A stretch of 64,000 nucleotides of DNA, taken from NCBI RefSeq assembly GCF_000016985.1, contig NC_009633.1, forward strand, positions 2,275,539-2,339,538, read 5' to 3'. The translations under genes and the position numbers were made by a program. The number at the start of each line of letters is the position of its first letter. Position 1 is the first letter of the stretch. Source of the DNA: Alkaliphilus metalliredigens QYMF (GTDB lineage Bacteria; Bacillota; Clostridia; Peptostreptococcales; Natronincolaceae). Below, piece by piece: positions 29,318 through 38,043 of this stretch. A model generated the notes under the pieces. That model did not search any database, had not been told where the DNA came from, and saw only the letters and a program-made list of their open reading frames with translations.

Positions 29318-30607
29318 ATGGAAACAGAAAACTTACAGTCAAATAAAAGACCAGTAGCTGTATTGGTTGGATTAAATACAACTGGTAAAAGAAAAAACGA
29401 CTTTGATATTGAAGAATCTATGGATGAGTTAAAGGAGCTTGCAAAAGCAGCTGGAGCAGATGTAGAAGCCATTGTGATTCAAAATAGACCTGCTGTAGAT
29501 GTTACCTATTATATAGGAAAAGGAAAAGTCGAAGAAATTAAGGTGTTTTGTGATTCAGTTGAAGCGGATATGGTGATTTTCAATGATGTATTATCAGGAT
29601 CACAAATCAGAAATATAGAAGCAGCTATGGACATCGACGTGATTGACCGAACAACCTTAATACTCGATATTTTTGCCCAGCGAGCACAAGCCAAAGAAGG
29701 TAAACTTCAAGTGGAATTGGCCCAATTGAAATATAGAATGCCAAGATTGAAAGGCTTAGGCAAACAGATGTCAAAGCAAGGGGCAGGAATTGGGACCAGA
29801 GGACCTGGAGAGAAAAAATTAGAAACAGATAGACGACATATTCTAAGTCGAATTCATGATATTGAACAAGAGCTAAAAGAAGTAAAACAGAACAGAGAAG
29901 TACAAAGAGCCCAGCGTAAAAAATCAGAGATTCCCATTGTTGCAGTGGTAGGGTATACCAATGCAGGAAAATCAACTTTGATGAATCGGCTGCTGCAGAT
30001 GAGTGAAACGTATCAGGAGGATAGAGAGGTTTTTGTTAAGGACATGCTCTTTGCCACATTGGATGTTTCTTTGCGCAAATTAGTATTTAATGAAAAGCTG
30101 ACATTTATATTAACTGACACTGTGGGGTTTGTCAGTAAGCTTCCCCATGATTTAGTGAATGCTTTCAAAGCAACATTGGAGGAAGTACAGTATGCAGACT
30201 TGCTTTTACACGTAATTGATGCCTCCAATGATAATTTTGAAATGCAAAGAAAGACAACCCTAGGTGTTTTGCACGATTTGGGAGTCCAAAGCAAAAAAAT
30301 CATTGATGTCTATAATAAGATAGACAAAGTTTCAGATGCCAGTGTTTTGCCTAAAGATGATAACACGCTTCATATTTCTGCCTTGAATAAAATCAACCTT
30401 GATAAATTAATTGAAAGCATTCGTCAAGAAATTGGTGTAAAGGTAATTGAATGTAAGCTTCTCATTCCCTTTGCAGATGGAAGTGTGGTATCCCAGATCC
30501 ATCAAGAGGGGACGGTTCTGTCTACGGAATATGTAGAAGAGGGTGTCCTAATACATATTAAAATAGAGGATATGTATTACCAGAAGTATCAATCCTACGA
30601 AGTATAA
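29318..30607 (+). CDS. hflX: GTPase HflX
   Basis: 429 aa ribosome-associated GTPase that splits or rescues stalled ribosomes. The N-terminal HflX domain includes GKGKVEEIK and QVELAQLKYRMPRLKG, then GAGIGTRGPGEKKLE. The G domain has GYTNAGKSTLMNRL (G1), a DTVGFV (G3) and NKID (G4). ATG 29318 lies 10 nt after AAAAGG; GTG 29309 is too close. A HEAT-repeat gene follows directly. Confidence 0.95.
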   Translation: METENLQSNKRPVAVLVGLNTTGKRKNDFDIEESMDELKELAKAAGADVEAIVIQNRPAVDVTYYIGKGKVEEIKVFCDSVEADMVIFNDVLSGSQIRNIEAAMDIDVIDRTTLILDIFAQRAQAKEGKLQVELAQLKYRMPRLKGLGKQMSKQGAGIGTRGPGEKKLETDRRHILSRIHDIEQELKEVKQNREVQRAQRKKSEIPIVAVVGYTNAGKSTLMNRLLQMSETYQEDREVFVKDMLFATLDVSLRKLVFNEKLTFILTDTVGFVSKLPHDLVNAFKATLEEVQYADLLLHVIDASNDNFEMQRKTTLGVLHDLGVQSKKIIDVYNKIDKVSDASVLPKDDNTLHISALNKINLDKLIESIRQEIGVKVIECKLLIPFADGSVVSQIHQEGTVLSTEYVEEGVLIHIKIEDMYYQKYQSYEV

Positions 30608-30633
30608 TGGGTGAATGTGGGGGGAATATCGAA

Positions 30634-31314
30634 ATGGAGAATGGGTTGTCTATAACGATCAACTGGGGCAATGTGAAGGAATATGATGATCATTTTATTT
30701 CTTATTTGCTATTCTTAGAAGGAAAGAGTGTTTCTTTAATTAGTCAAATACGAAACTTATCAAAGGAAGAGGTAGACCAGCAGATTATTGAATCCAAAGT
30801 AAAGATGAAACAATCTAAAAAAACACAAGACTTTAGTCAAGTGTTCATGGTGCTCTTAGCCAGTACAAAAGAAGAACGATTAAACTTTTTACTTCAGAGT
30901 GATGGGCTGGTTAAAGAAGAGCTTATGAAGTATATGGTTATAAGGATCCCCACCATTGAAAATGCAGAAGATCTCATGATAGCCCTGTGGCTAGCGGGGC
31001 AACTAAAAGACAAAAGACTGCTTCCCGCCATCCATCAAGAGAGCAATCACAAGCATGGAGGCGTCAGGCGCATGGTTTGCTCAGCTCTTGGAAAAATTCA
31101 AGATCGAAGTAGTTTAGATGTTTTACATAGAGCGCTGCAGGATGGTAAACCACAGGTAAGACAATACGCTGCTAAATCCCTTGCAAGGATCGGAAATGAA
31201 AAGACCGTAACAAGACTAAAGGCACTACTTAAAAATCCAAATGAGACTGAATACGTCCAACGTGCATATGATAATACAATCAAAGAAATTCAGGAAAGAT
31301 TAAAAAGAGGCTAA
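30634..31314 (+). CDS. HEAT-repeat protein
   Basis: 226 aa. Two or three PBS-lyase-type HEAT repeats lie in the C-terminal half (GGVRRMVCSALGKIQDRSSL, KPQVRQYAAKSLARIGNEKT). These form helical scaffolds that bind other proteins. ATG 30634 follows GGGGGGAATATC; an earlier in-frame ATG at 30607 overlaps the hflX stop. It is likely co-transcribed with hflX. Partner unknown. Confidence 0.8.
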   Translation: MENGLSITINWGNVKEYDDHFISYLLFLEGKSVSLISQIRNLSKEEVDQQIIESKVKMKQSKKTQDFSQVFMVLLASTKEERLNFLLQSDGLVKEELMKYMVIRIPTIENAEDLMIALWLAGQLKDKRLLPAIHQESNHKHGGVRRMVCSALGKIQDRSSLDVLHRALQDGKPQVRQYAAKSLARIGNEKTVTRLKALLKNPNETEYVQRAYDNTIKEIQERLKRG

Positions 31315-31335
31315 ATAAAAGAAAGCCTCTTTTTT
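31301..31335. terminator. Convergent terminator between the HEAT and DUF3189 genes
   Basis: AAAAAGAGGC and GCCTCTTTTTT pair around a 14-nt loop that contains the stop codons of both genes. Confidence 0.8.
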
Positions 31336-31781
31336 GTTTCTTTAACGATTTCCGTGAGATTAAAGTAAGTTTGTAGCGTGCCACGGGCCACAATAGGTCT
31401 GCCAAAGCTGACCCAATTCATTCTACGAGAACTAAATCCACCAACACGCATTAAAAAGTTGACCGTGGGCATGGTGCTGACCATGACTAGGTTAGCATCA
31501 GTCCCTTCAAGTAAGGACCAGGTTTCTTGTATAATAGGAACCACAAGATGAGGAACAAACTGTCTGCCTAGTGTATGGATTCTATGACCATCTTCATCAG
31601 TGCCACGGTAAATGATTTTTCCACGATCTTTTATCGTTAATGTATCGTAATAAGGAATGTTCAAAAGATCCTCAAGACTGGGTCTGTGATTGATTGGCAG
31701 TTTGTTTAAATGGATTGCAGATGCAGTGACTGAAGAGTGTGCCCCACCTACACAGTGATAGACAACATACACATTTTTCAC
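31311..31781 (-). CDS. DUF3189 family protein
   Basis: 156 aa. The opening VYVVYHCVGGAHSSVTA is characteristic of the DUF3189 family, found mainly in spore-forming Clostridia; function unknown. No membrane segment. It is convergent with the HEAT-repeat gene; the C-terminal codons lie within the shared terminator. Confidence 0.85.
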   Translation of the reverse strand: MKNVYVVYHCVGGAHSSVTASAIHLNKLPINHRPSLEDLLNIPYYDTLTIKDRGKIIYRGTDEDGHRIHTLGRQFVPHLVVPIIQETWSLLEGTDANLVMVSTMPTVNFLMRVGGFSSRRMNWVSFGRPIVARGTLQTYFNLTEIVKETKKRLSFI

Positions 31782-32001
31782 CTACTTACGTTAATAATCT
31801 AGTTTCGTTTTTAGTTTTTCAAAAAGAAAGACAATTTATTTATGAATAATAGGAATAAAAAATACATATTTAGCAATAATGATATAAAAAGGGAATGAAA
31901 GAAGCGTTATGTGATTTGTGGAAATCTTCAGAATAGATGTTGTAAAATAATAGTAAATGTTGTATCATTAAGATAAGTTAAAAGGAAGGAGGATTCGTCC
32001 A

Positions 32002-32433
32002 ATGCTGTTTAGAAACTGTGCTGGTGGCGTGGTGTTTTATGCAAATCAGGTGTTTATCTTAAAAAATGAAAAAAACGAATGGGTATTACCAAAAGGTGTA
32101 ATTCGTAACGCGGACCTCCCCACAAATGTGGCGATTGATCGTGTAAAGATGGAAGCTGGAGTTGAGGCTGAAATTCTTTCCACGGCAGGAGGAACGAGTT
32201 ACGAATTTTATTCTGTTACAAGGAAACAACCGGTGTGCAATCAGATTATATGGTATATAATGCGAGCTAAATCAAAACAGTTTAAAGTTAACAATGATTT
32301 AGGTTTTAAAGAGGGAGGCCTTTATCCCATAGATCAAGCCCTTGATATGATTACTTACAGTCAAGAAAAATCCCTGGTGAGTCTTTCCTACAAAAAGTAC
32401 AAAGAATTTATGAAAGAAACATTAGCGGTATAA
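32002..32433 (+). CDS. Nudix-fold protein with degenerate Nudix box
   Basis: 143 aa, ATG after AAGGAAGGAGG. The Nudix fold is suggested by CAGGVVFYANQVFILKNEKN, WVLPKGVI and the spacing to the box. The box itself should read G-x5-E-x7-R-E-x2-E-E-x-G; here it reads GVIRNADLPTN VAIDRVKMEAGV, so most of the metal-binding Glu are missing. It may bind a nucleotide without cleaving it. A short terminator follows. Confidence 0.75.
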   Translation: MLFRNCAGGVVFYANQVFILKNEKNEWVLPKGVIRNADLPTNVAIDRVKMEAGVEAEILSTAGGTSYEFYSVTRKQPVCNQIIWYIMRAKSKQFKVNNDLGFKEGGLYPIDQALDMITYSQEKSLVSLSYKKYKEFMKETLAV

Positions 32434-32442
32434 GAAGACAAA

Positions 32443-32467
32443 GGAAGCAGTGAGAGCTGCTTCTTTT
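32443..32467 (+). terminator. Terminator of the Nudix-like gene
   Basis: GAAGCAG and CTGCTTC stem followed by TTTT. Confidence 0.6.
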
Positions 32468-32506
32468 CCATTTATAATGAATTTTACTTAAGAAGGAAGG
32501 GTATAT

Positions 32507-33157
32507 ATGATCAACCAATATCGTACATTATTGAAGTCTGGGGTGCAGGAGATTGTGATTGATAAATCAAGGTTTATTGGTTATGCAGCTCCAATTAGTA
32601 ATGAAGAAGAGGCAGTGGCATTTATTGAAGAGATCAAGAAAAAGCATCGAAATGCAACGCATAATGTTCCCGTATATATTGTGGGGGAAAGAAATGAAGT
32701 ACAGCGATATAGCGATGATGGAGAACCCTCTGGAACGGCAGGGGTGCCTATATTAGAAGTACTAAAGAAGGAAGACTTACGAAATGTGGTCGTTGTTGTG
32801 ACAAGGTACTTTGGTGGAATCAAGCTAGGAACCGGTGGATTAGTAAGAGCCTATACAAAAGGTGTTAGGGTGGCCCTAGATGCAGGAAAAATCATTTTAA
32901 AAAAAATGTATGAAACCATGTCTGTAACCGTTGATTATACCCAGTTAGGCAAAGTGCAAAATGAAATTTTACAACATGGATACACGATTAAAGAAACCAA
33001 ATATGATGAAGCTGTACACTTTATTGTATATGTCAAATTAGAAGATGTCAGCGATTTTAAAAAACAGATCGTTGAGTGGACAAGTAGTCGATGTGAATTG
33101 AATATAGTTGAAAAAGGATACTTAACTGAGATAGATGGAGAAATTATAATAGAATAG
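32507..33157 (+). CDS. YigZ/IMPACT family protein (UPF0029)
   Basis: 216 aa. The N-terminal Impact domain carries SRFIGYAAPI, HNVPVYIVG, DDGEPSGTAG and VTRYFGGIKLGTGGLVRAY, followed by a C-terminal DUF1949 ferredoxin-like domain (about 140-210). Family members are linked to translation control in eukaryotes; the bacterial role is not settled. ATG after AGAAGGAAGG. Confidence 0.92.
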   Translation: MINQYRTLLKSGVQEIVIDKSRFIGYAAPISNEEEAVAFIEEIKKKHRNATHNVPVYIVGERNEVQRYSDDGEPSGTAGVPILEVLKKEDLRNVVVVVTRYFGGIKLGTGGLVRAYTKGVRVALDAGKIILKKMYETMSVTVDYTQLGKVQNEILQHGYTIKETKYDEAVHFIVYVKLEDVSDFKKQIVEWTSSRCELNIVEKGYLTEIDGEIIIE

Positions 33158-33211
33158 AATGTGAAAAAAAGGGTATAAGTATTAGGAAAGTAAAAAAGGA
33201 GGTCAATACCT

Positions 33212-33604
33212 ATGGATCAAGTTGAAAAGAATAAAGAAGAAATGTTAAAACTAAAAACATGGGCTGTTGTTGGAGTCACACCAGATGAGGAGAAGTTTGG
33301 TTATAAGATTTATCAAAAACTTAAAAATCATGGATACCATGTATACGCAGTTAACCCGAAATATGATTCTGTAGAGGGAGATATAATCTACAACAGTTTG
33401 AAGGATCTCCCTGAAAAACCAGAATGCGTGAACATCGTGGTTAATCCTAAGGTGGCCAAGGGGGTTTTAGAAGAGGTGAAGGCTCTTGGTATACAATATG
33501 TATGGTTCCAGCCGGGCACATTCGATGAGGAAACCATTGCCCATGCTGAAGAAGCTGGACTGAACATTGTTTATTATGATTGTGTGTTAGTGGCTCTAGG
33601 GTAA
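33212..33604 (+). CDS. CoA-binding domain protein (YccU-like)
   Basis: 130 aa Rossmann-like CoA-binding fold: TWAVVGVTPDEEKFGYKIYQ at the N-terminus, HVYAVNPKYD, and VWFQPGTFDEE. Typical small stand-alone CoA-binding protein. Its ligand in vivo is unproven. ATG after AAAAAGGAGG. Confidence 0.88.
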   Translation: MDQVEKNKEEMLKLKTWAVVGVTPDEEKFGYKIYQKLKNHGYHVYAVNPKYDSVEGDIIYNSLKDLPEKPECVNIVVNPKVAKGVLEEVKALGIQYVWFQPGTFDEETIAHAEEAGLNIVYYDCVLVALG

Positions 33605-33622
33605 ACTCGAAAAAAGCAGGAC

Positions 33623-33991
33623 TTAGCTTTCCCCTGATTTTTGCTTTCCTTTATACAGAAATTCGTAAACTCCCATTATTAATAAAAAGATTCCAAATAG
33701 TTTTCTTAAGGTATCCGATGGAAGCACTAGGGCTATTTTTGAACCGATGATTGTACCGAATATGCCAAAGGATACCAAAGGAATCGTAAAATTTAAAAGA
33801 ACATTGCCATTTCTATAATGTATGAACACGGCAATAACAGCCACAGGAATAAACATTAATAAATTAACACCTTGAATACTCTGTTGCTTTAATTCCGTCA
33901 AAAAAATCAGGCCTGGAATTAGAATCGTGCCTCCTCCAATTCCCATGCCCCCTACGGCTCCTGTTAATAGACCTAATAAAAATAGAATCAT
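33623..33991 (-). CDS. TauE/SafE (TSUP) half-length membrane protein, second half
   Basis: 122 aa, four membrane segments. The signature GLLTGAVGGMGIGGGTILIPGL resembles the start of one half of a TSUP exporter, a family that moves sulfite, sulfonates or other organic anions. The full protein is usually about 250 aa made of two similar halves. Here each half is a separate gene; this start overlaps the stop of the other by 4 nt (ATGA). The pair probably forms a heterodimer. The cysK gene next to it hints at a sulfur role. Confidence 0.82.
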   Translation of the reverse strand: MILFLLGLLTGAVGGMGIGGGTILIPGLIFLTELKQQSIQGVNLLMFIPVAVIAVFIHYRNGNVLLNFTIPLVSFGIFGTIIGSKIALVLPSDTLRKLFGIFLLIMGVYEFLYKGKQKSGES

Positions 33992-34356
33992 GAAAATATC
34001 ATCCTTATAGAAGCTAGAATCATAAAAACACCAAATGTTTTCCGTAGATAGCTAGCAGAAAACCGAGTAAGCAACTTAGAACCAATATAACTACCAATTA
34101 CGGCTCCAGATGTGATTTGAAAAGTGATGGTGGGTTCAGCAAAGCCATGACGATAATATATGAAACTACTGACCATAGCAAATGGAAGAATAATAGAAAT
34201 AGCTGTTGCATGGGCCTGATGTTGTTTAACACAGAAAATAAAGGTCAGGGCAGGGACGATAATTGTGCCACCCCCAGCACCGAATAGGCCATTGATAATG
34301 CCTGCTGTCAATCCAACCAGCATCATCTTAAACCAATGAATCTGTTTTTTTTTCAT
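33988..34356 (-). CDS. TauE/SafE (TSUP) half-length membrane protein, first half
   Basis: 122 aa with four membrane segments and the paired signature GLTAGIINGLFGAGGGTIIVPAL. It resembles the downstream half, pointing to an ancient duplication. ATG 34356 is chosen because AGAGGTG lies about 7 nt upstream; a longer in-frame reading to 34377 lacks a site. It overlaps the next gene by 4 nt, so the two are translationally coupled. Confidence 0.82.
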   Translation of the reverse strand: MKKKQIHWFKMMLVGLTAGIINGLFGAGGGTIIVPALTFIFCVKQHQAHATAISIILPFAMVSSFIYYRHGFAEPTITFQITSGAVIGSYIGSKLLTRFSASYLRKTFGVFMILASIRMIFS

Positions 34357-34533
34357 ATGTACACCTCTGTATAACAAATTCTAGTATAGGCGATAAATAA
34401 GATGAACTACCCTTAACTTAACCATATTAGTAAAATCTATTCGCTGTCTTTCTTGACAGGTAAAGCAAGAGAACGTATAATTGCATTATATACATAAAAG
34501 CATACCGAAATACTATGGAATGGAGTGAGAAGT

Positions 34534-35463
34534 GTGAAAAAAGTAAACTATATTTATGATTTAATTGGAGATACCCCCTTAGTAAAACTGAATCGATTGG
34601 TAGAAGAAGACATGGCGGAAGTCTATCTAAAGCTTGAGTTCTTTAATCCAGGCAGCAGTGTGAAGGATCGTATTGCCTTAAGTATGATTGAAGATGCAGA
34701 GGAAAAGGGTCTATTGAAGCCAGGGGCCACTATTGTTGAGCCAACAAGTGGAAACACTGGGATTGGCCTAGCTATGATTGGTGCGGCAAAAGGGTATTCA
34801 GTCATTCTTGTTATGCCTGATACAATGAGCATGGAAAGGCGAAAGCTGTTGAAAGCATTTGGCGCTGAACTGGTATTGACATCGGGAGCATTAGGAATGA
34901 AGGGTACAATTGAAAAAGCTAAAGAGCTACTTGAAAAAAATCCTACCTATTACATGCCACAACAATTTGAAAATCCTGCCAATCCTCAAGTTCATCAAGA
35001 CACGACGGCTAAGGAAGTATGGGAACAAACTGATGGTGAAATTGATGCATTTGTGGCTGGCGTAGGCACAGGTGGAACCATCACTGGGGTGGGAGGGTTT
35101 CTAAAGCAAAAAAATCCTAACATCAAAATCATTGCTGTAGAGCCTGAAAAATCGCCTGTAATATCAGGTGGGCAGCCGGGGCCTCACAAAATCCAAGGAA
35201 TTGGAGCGGGATTCATTCCAAAAAACTTAAATGTAAATGTGATTGACCAAGTAATTCAAGTGAAAGACGACGATTCTTTGGTTATGGCTAGAAAAGTAGC
35301 AGCAATTGAGGGGATTTTAGTAGGTATTTCTTCAGGAGCTGCGGTTGTGGCAGCTTTGCAAGTAGCTAAAGAACTAGGAAAAGGGAAGCGTGTCGTTGTG
35401 ATGATTCCTTCATCAGGTGAAAGATACTTAACGACTGCTCTGTTTGACTTTGACCAAGAATAA
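34534..35463 (+). CDS. cysK: Cysteine synthase (O-acetylserine sulfhydrylase)
   Basis: 309 aa PLP enzyme that makes cysteine from O-acetylserine and sulfide. The PLP Lys is in [15 protein letters not shown] (about residues 34-48), the [12 protein letters not shown] loop binds substrate, and [10 protein letters not shown] binds phosphate. GTG 34534 lies 5-7 nt after GGAGTGAG; GTG 34525 is inside that site. Monocistronic with its own terminator. Confidence 0.95.
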   Translation: MKKVNYIYDLIGDTPLVKLNRLVEEDMAEVYLKLEFFNPGSSVKDRIALSMIEDAEEKGLLKPGATIVEPTSGNTGIGLAMIGAAKGYSVILVMPDTMSMERRKLLKAFGAELVLTSGALGMKGTIEKAKELLEKNPTYYMPQQFENPANPQVHQDTTAKEVWEQTDGEIDAFVAGVGTGGTITGVGGFLKQKNPNIKIIAVEPEKSPVISGGQPGPHKIQGIGAGFIPKNLNVNVIDQVIQVKDDDSLVMARKVAAIEGILVGISSGAAVVAALQVAKELGKGKRVVVMIPSSGERYLTTALFDFDQE

Positions 35464-35505
35464 TACCAATTAGACATTAAAATTAACTTAAATAAAGTTT
35501 GGATC

Positions 35506-35540
35506 AAAGAGAGTCTTAAATCAATTTAAGGCTCTCTTTA
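35506..35540 (+). terminator. Terminator of cysK
   Basis: AAAGAGAGTCTTAAA pairs with TTTAAGGCTCTCTTT (one mismatch) around TCAA. Confidence 0.8.
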
Positions 35541-35659
35541 GAGTTGAAACAGTTGAATAAGGAAATATAACTTTCTTTAAACATTTTATTTAAGGAAATT
35601 TGCAGTAAATAAGTGGAAATGTGCTATAATGAATGAAAAATAAAGGAGTGGATTTTATC

Positions 35660-36403
35660 ATGGAAATAGCAATGAAAGTTGAAAGGGTAGTTGCATGGTT
35701 AAGAGAACAGGTTGAAGAATCAGGTACAACGGGACTGGTAGTTGGCATTTCAGGAGGAATCGATTCAGCTGTTGTTGCGAACTTAATTTATCGGGCATTT
35801 CCTAATCAATCATTAGGTGTTATTTTACCCATTAGGAGTCATCAGGACGACATTGATGATGGATTAGCAGTAGCAATTGCCTGTGGTATTAAGCATACAA
35901 CTGTTAACTTAGATAATGAGCATGAAAATGTACTCAGTAAAGCAATCAACGCTTTGCAAAAGCTAGAATTATATGATGAAAATAAACTTAGGATATCTGA
36001 TGCCAACCTTCGTGCCCGCTTACGGATGAGTACATTGTATACCATAGCAAATAATGTCAACTCTCTTGTCGTTGGTACCGACAATGCAGCGGAATTACAT
36101 ACAGGATATTTTACTAAGTATGGAGATGGTGGCGTTGATATACTACCCATTGCTGGTTTGACAAAAAGAGAAGTATATCAGTGGGGAGAATACCTAGGGG
36201 TACCCCAGTCTGTGCTGAACCGTGAACCATCAGCGGGGCTTTGGGAAGGGCAAACTGATGAAAAAGAAATGGGAACAACCTATGAGATGATTGATGATTT
36301 CTTAGAGGGAAAAGAAGTACCTCAAAAGGATAAAGAAATTATTGAAAGGCTTCATGGCATTTCCCATCATAAAAGAGTGATGCCTCCTCTACCGAACATT
36401 TAA
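35660..36403 (+). CDS. nadE: NAD synthetase, ammonia-dependent type
   Basis: 247 aa. It amidates nicotinic acid adenine dinucleotide to NAD. The PP-loop is VVGISGGIDSAVVANL (about residues 28-43); GTDNAAELHTGYFTKYGDGG is the NaAD-binding segment. There is no glutaminase domain, so it should use free ammonia. ATG 35660 follows AAAGGAGTGGATTTTATC; an in-frame ATG at 35633 lies upstream of that site. Confidence 0.95.
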   Translation: MEIAMKVERVVAWLREQVEESGTTGLVVGISGGIDSAVVANLIYRAFPNQSLGVILPIRSHQDDIDDGLAVAIACGIKHTTVNLDNEHENVLSKAINALQKLELYDENKLRISDANLRARLRMSTLYTIANNVNSLVVGTDNAAELHTGYFTKYGDGGVDILPIAGLTKREVYQWGEYLGVPQSVLNREPSAGLWEGQTDEKEMGTTYEMIDDFLEGKEVPQKDKEIIERLHGISHHKRVMPPLPNI

Positions 36404-36540
36404 TTGTAAGATGAGAATTAATTCGCTAGTTCGCTAGGATCATTGTATTGCGTCCTCGAAATGAATTGCATCGTAATAGGTAATATGCTAAAATTTATGT
36501 GTTGATTAGTGTCATTTACTTAAAGACAGGAGAGGATTTT

Positions 36541-37254
36541 GTGGGACGAATCGGTAATATTATTCAAAGAAAAGGCAAACAAGATGCAAAAAAAGCTAAA
36601 ATATATACAAAGTTGGCAAGGTTAATCTCAGTTGCAGCTCGGGAGAGTGGCGGAGACCCTGAATACAATGCGGCTTTAAAAAATGCCATGGATAAAGCCA
36701 GAGCTCAAAATATGCCTAATGACAATATCGATAGAGCGATAAAAAAAGGAACTGGTGAAGCTGGTGGAAATCAATACGAGCAAATCATCTATGAAGGCTA
36801 TGGACCAAGTGGGGTTGCAGTGATTGTTGAAGTATTGACGGATAACAGAAACAGAACCGCTGGAGATGTAAGACATGCTTTTGATAAGAATGGAGGGAAC
36901 CTAGGGACTTCTGGTTGTGTAGCCTTTTCATTTGATCGAAAGGGTCAAATCGTAATCGAAAAAGAAGACACAATTGATGAAGAAACCTTAATGATGGGTG
37001 CCCTTGATGCAGGAGCAGAAGATTTTATAGTGGATGAAGAGGCCTATGCAATCATCACAACACCTGAAGATTTTACCATAGTAAAGGATAATTTACGACA
37101 AGAAGGTCACAAATTCTTCAGTGCAGACATCATCTATCTTCCCCAAGTGGAAGCAGAACTACCTGAAGAAGACATTAAAAAGATGAATAGACTCATTGAT
37201 ATGCTTGAGGACAATGATGATGTGCAAGAAGTCCATCATAATTGGAGTGTATAG
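36541..37254 (+). CDS. YebC/PmpR-family protein
   Basis: 237 aa, full length. The N-terminus [21 protein letters not shown] and [16 protein letters not shown] are family signatures. Members act as transcription regulators or as factors that relieve ribosome stalling. GTG 36541 follows AGGAGAGGATTTT; the upstream in-frame start at 36499 adds residues not found in the family. It is the last conserved housekeeping gene before the cassette region. Confidence 0.92.
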   Translation: MGRIGNIIQRKGKQDAKKAKIYTKLARLISVAARESGGDPEYNAALKNAMDKARAQNMPNDNIDRAIKKGTGEAGGNQYEQIIYEGYGPSGVAVIVEVLTDNRNRTAGDVRHAFDKNGGNLGTSGCVAFSFDRKGQIVIEKEDTIDEETLMMGALDAGAEDFIVDEEAYAIITTPEDFTIVKDNLRQEGHKFFSADIIYLPQVEAELPEEDIKKMNRLIDMLEDNDDVQEVHHNWSV

Positions 37255-37383
37255 GTGTCGTAACTGGAATTTGAACGTTTCGGAGTGTTAAGGTAGCTTG
37301 TTGAGTAATGATGTACATCCAGATTTCAATTGGGTAATGGTATATAATACTGATTACTTACTTGAATTATGGGTGTACTAGTT

Positions 37384-37440
37384 GAACACCTTCTTATGTG
37401 AATGTTTATTATTAAATATTCATATGGGAGGGTGTTTTTG
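37384..37440 (+). terminator. Long imperfect hairpin downstream of yebC
   Basis: GAACACCTTCTTATGTGAAT pairs with ATTCATATGGGAGGGTGTT over about 24 bp with six mismatches, followed by TTTTTG. The rest of 37255-37606 shows no supported feature. Confidence 0.5.
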
Positions 37441-37606
37441 TGTTGATGGATGATTATCCCACTAATGAATCTAAAGTAGAACAATTCCATAGAACCACTC
37501 CCAAAACTTCAATGTAATATAAATGACGTAATATAACTTTCAAAAGGACAATAGAAATGATAAGTATAGAGCTTATTTTATATCAGTCTAAAGGGGAGGG
37601 AGTAAT

Positions 37607-37846
37607 GTGACCACATATGAATTGGTGACTTTATTGGATGAAGTTAGAAAGAACGATGGAAAGGTATATTTACAATATGACAGTCCTGATGAAGATGACC
37701 ATAGTACTGATGCATTAGGTAAATTAGGAATTAGGATTTTTACAGAGATTAGGGGTAGTACAAAAGTACCAACAGGAATACAGTTTGATTTACAAAATGG
37801 TTTAGAAGAAGAGTTTTTTTATGATGTGTCAAGCTGTATCAGATGA
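37607..37846 (+). CDS. Hypothetical protein, 79 aa
   Basis: GTG start behind AAGGGGAGGGAG at an ideal distance. A small, acidic, soluble product (YELVTLLDEVRKNDGKVYLQ and DSPDEDDHSTDALG). I do not recognise the family. It lies between the housekeeping block and the recombinase gene and may be part of the integron-like platform or simply a local orphan. The 200 bp after it carry no clear gene or hairpin. Confidence 0.55.
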   Translation: MTTYELVTLLDEVRKNDGKVYLQYDSPDEDDHSTDALGKLGIRIFTEIRGSTKVPTGIQFDLQNGLEEEFFYDVSSCIR

Positions 37847-38043
37847 TAGTAATAATTTTCTTAAAAAGGATATTCCTCTAATAAAACTTAAATTTTATTG
37901 GCTGTATAAACGAAATAGTTATGCTGGAAAATAAGACGAAATTTGAAATGTATAGCAATAATAAAGGGAATCCATGGGATATGTAGAAATAAAAGGTAGG
38001 TTTTAGTGTTTGAAGTAGACTCTTGGAAAAGAGGCGATAAGAT

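Noticed and set aside
37437-37520. A 23-codon frame after the yebC terminator
   Set aside because: Too short, no conserved feature, and overlaps the terminator T-tract.
37255-37606. A further attC-like site left of the recombinase gene
   Set aside because: TTTGAACGTTTCGG and GTAACTGG give AAC/GTT-like strings, but no L arms or paired boxes could be found.
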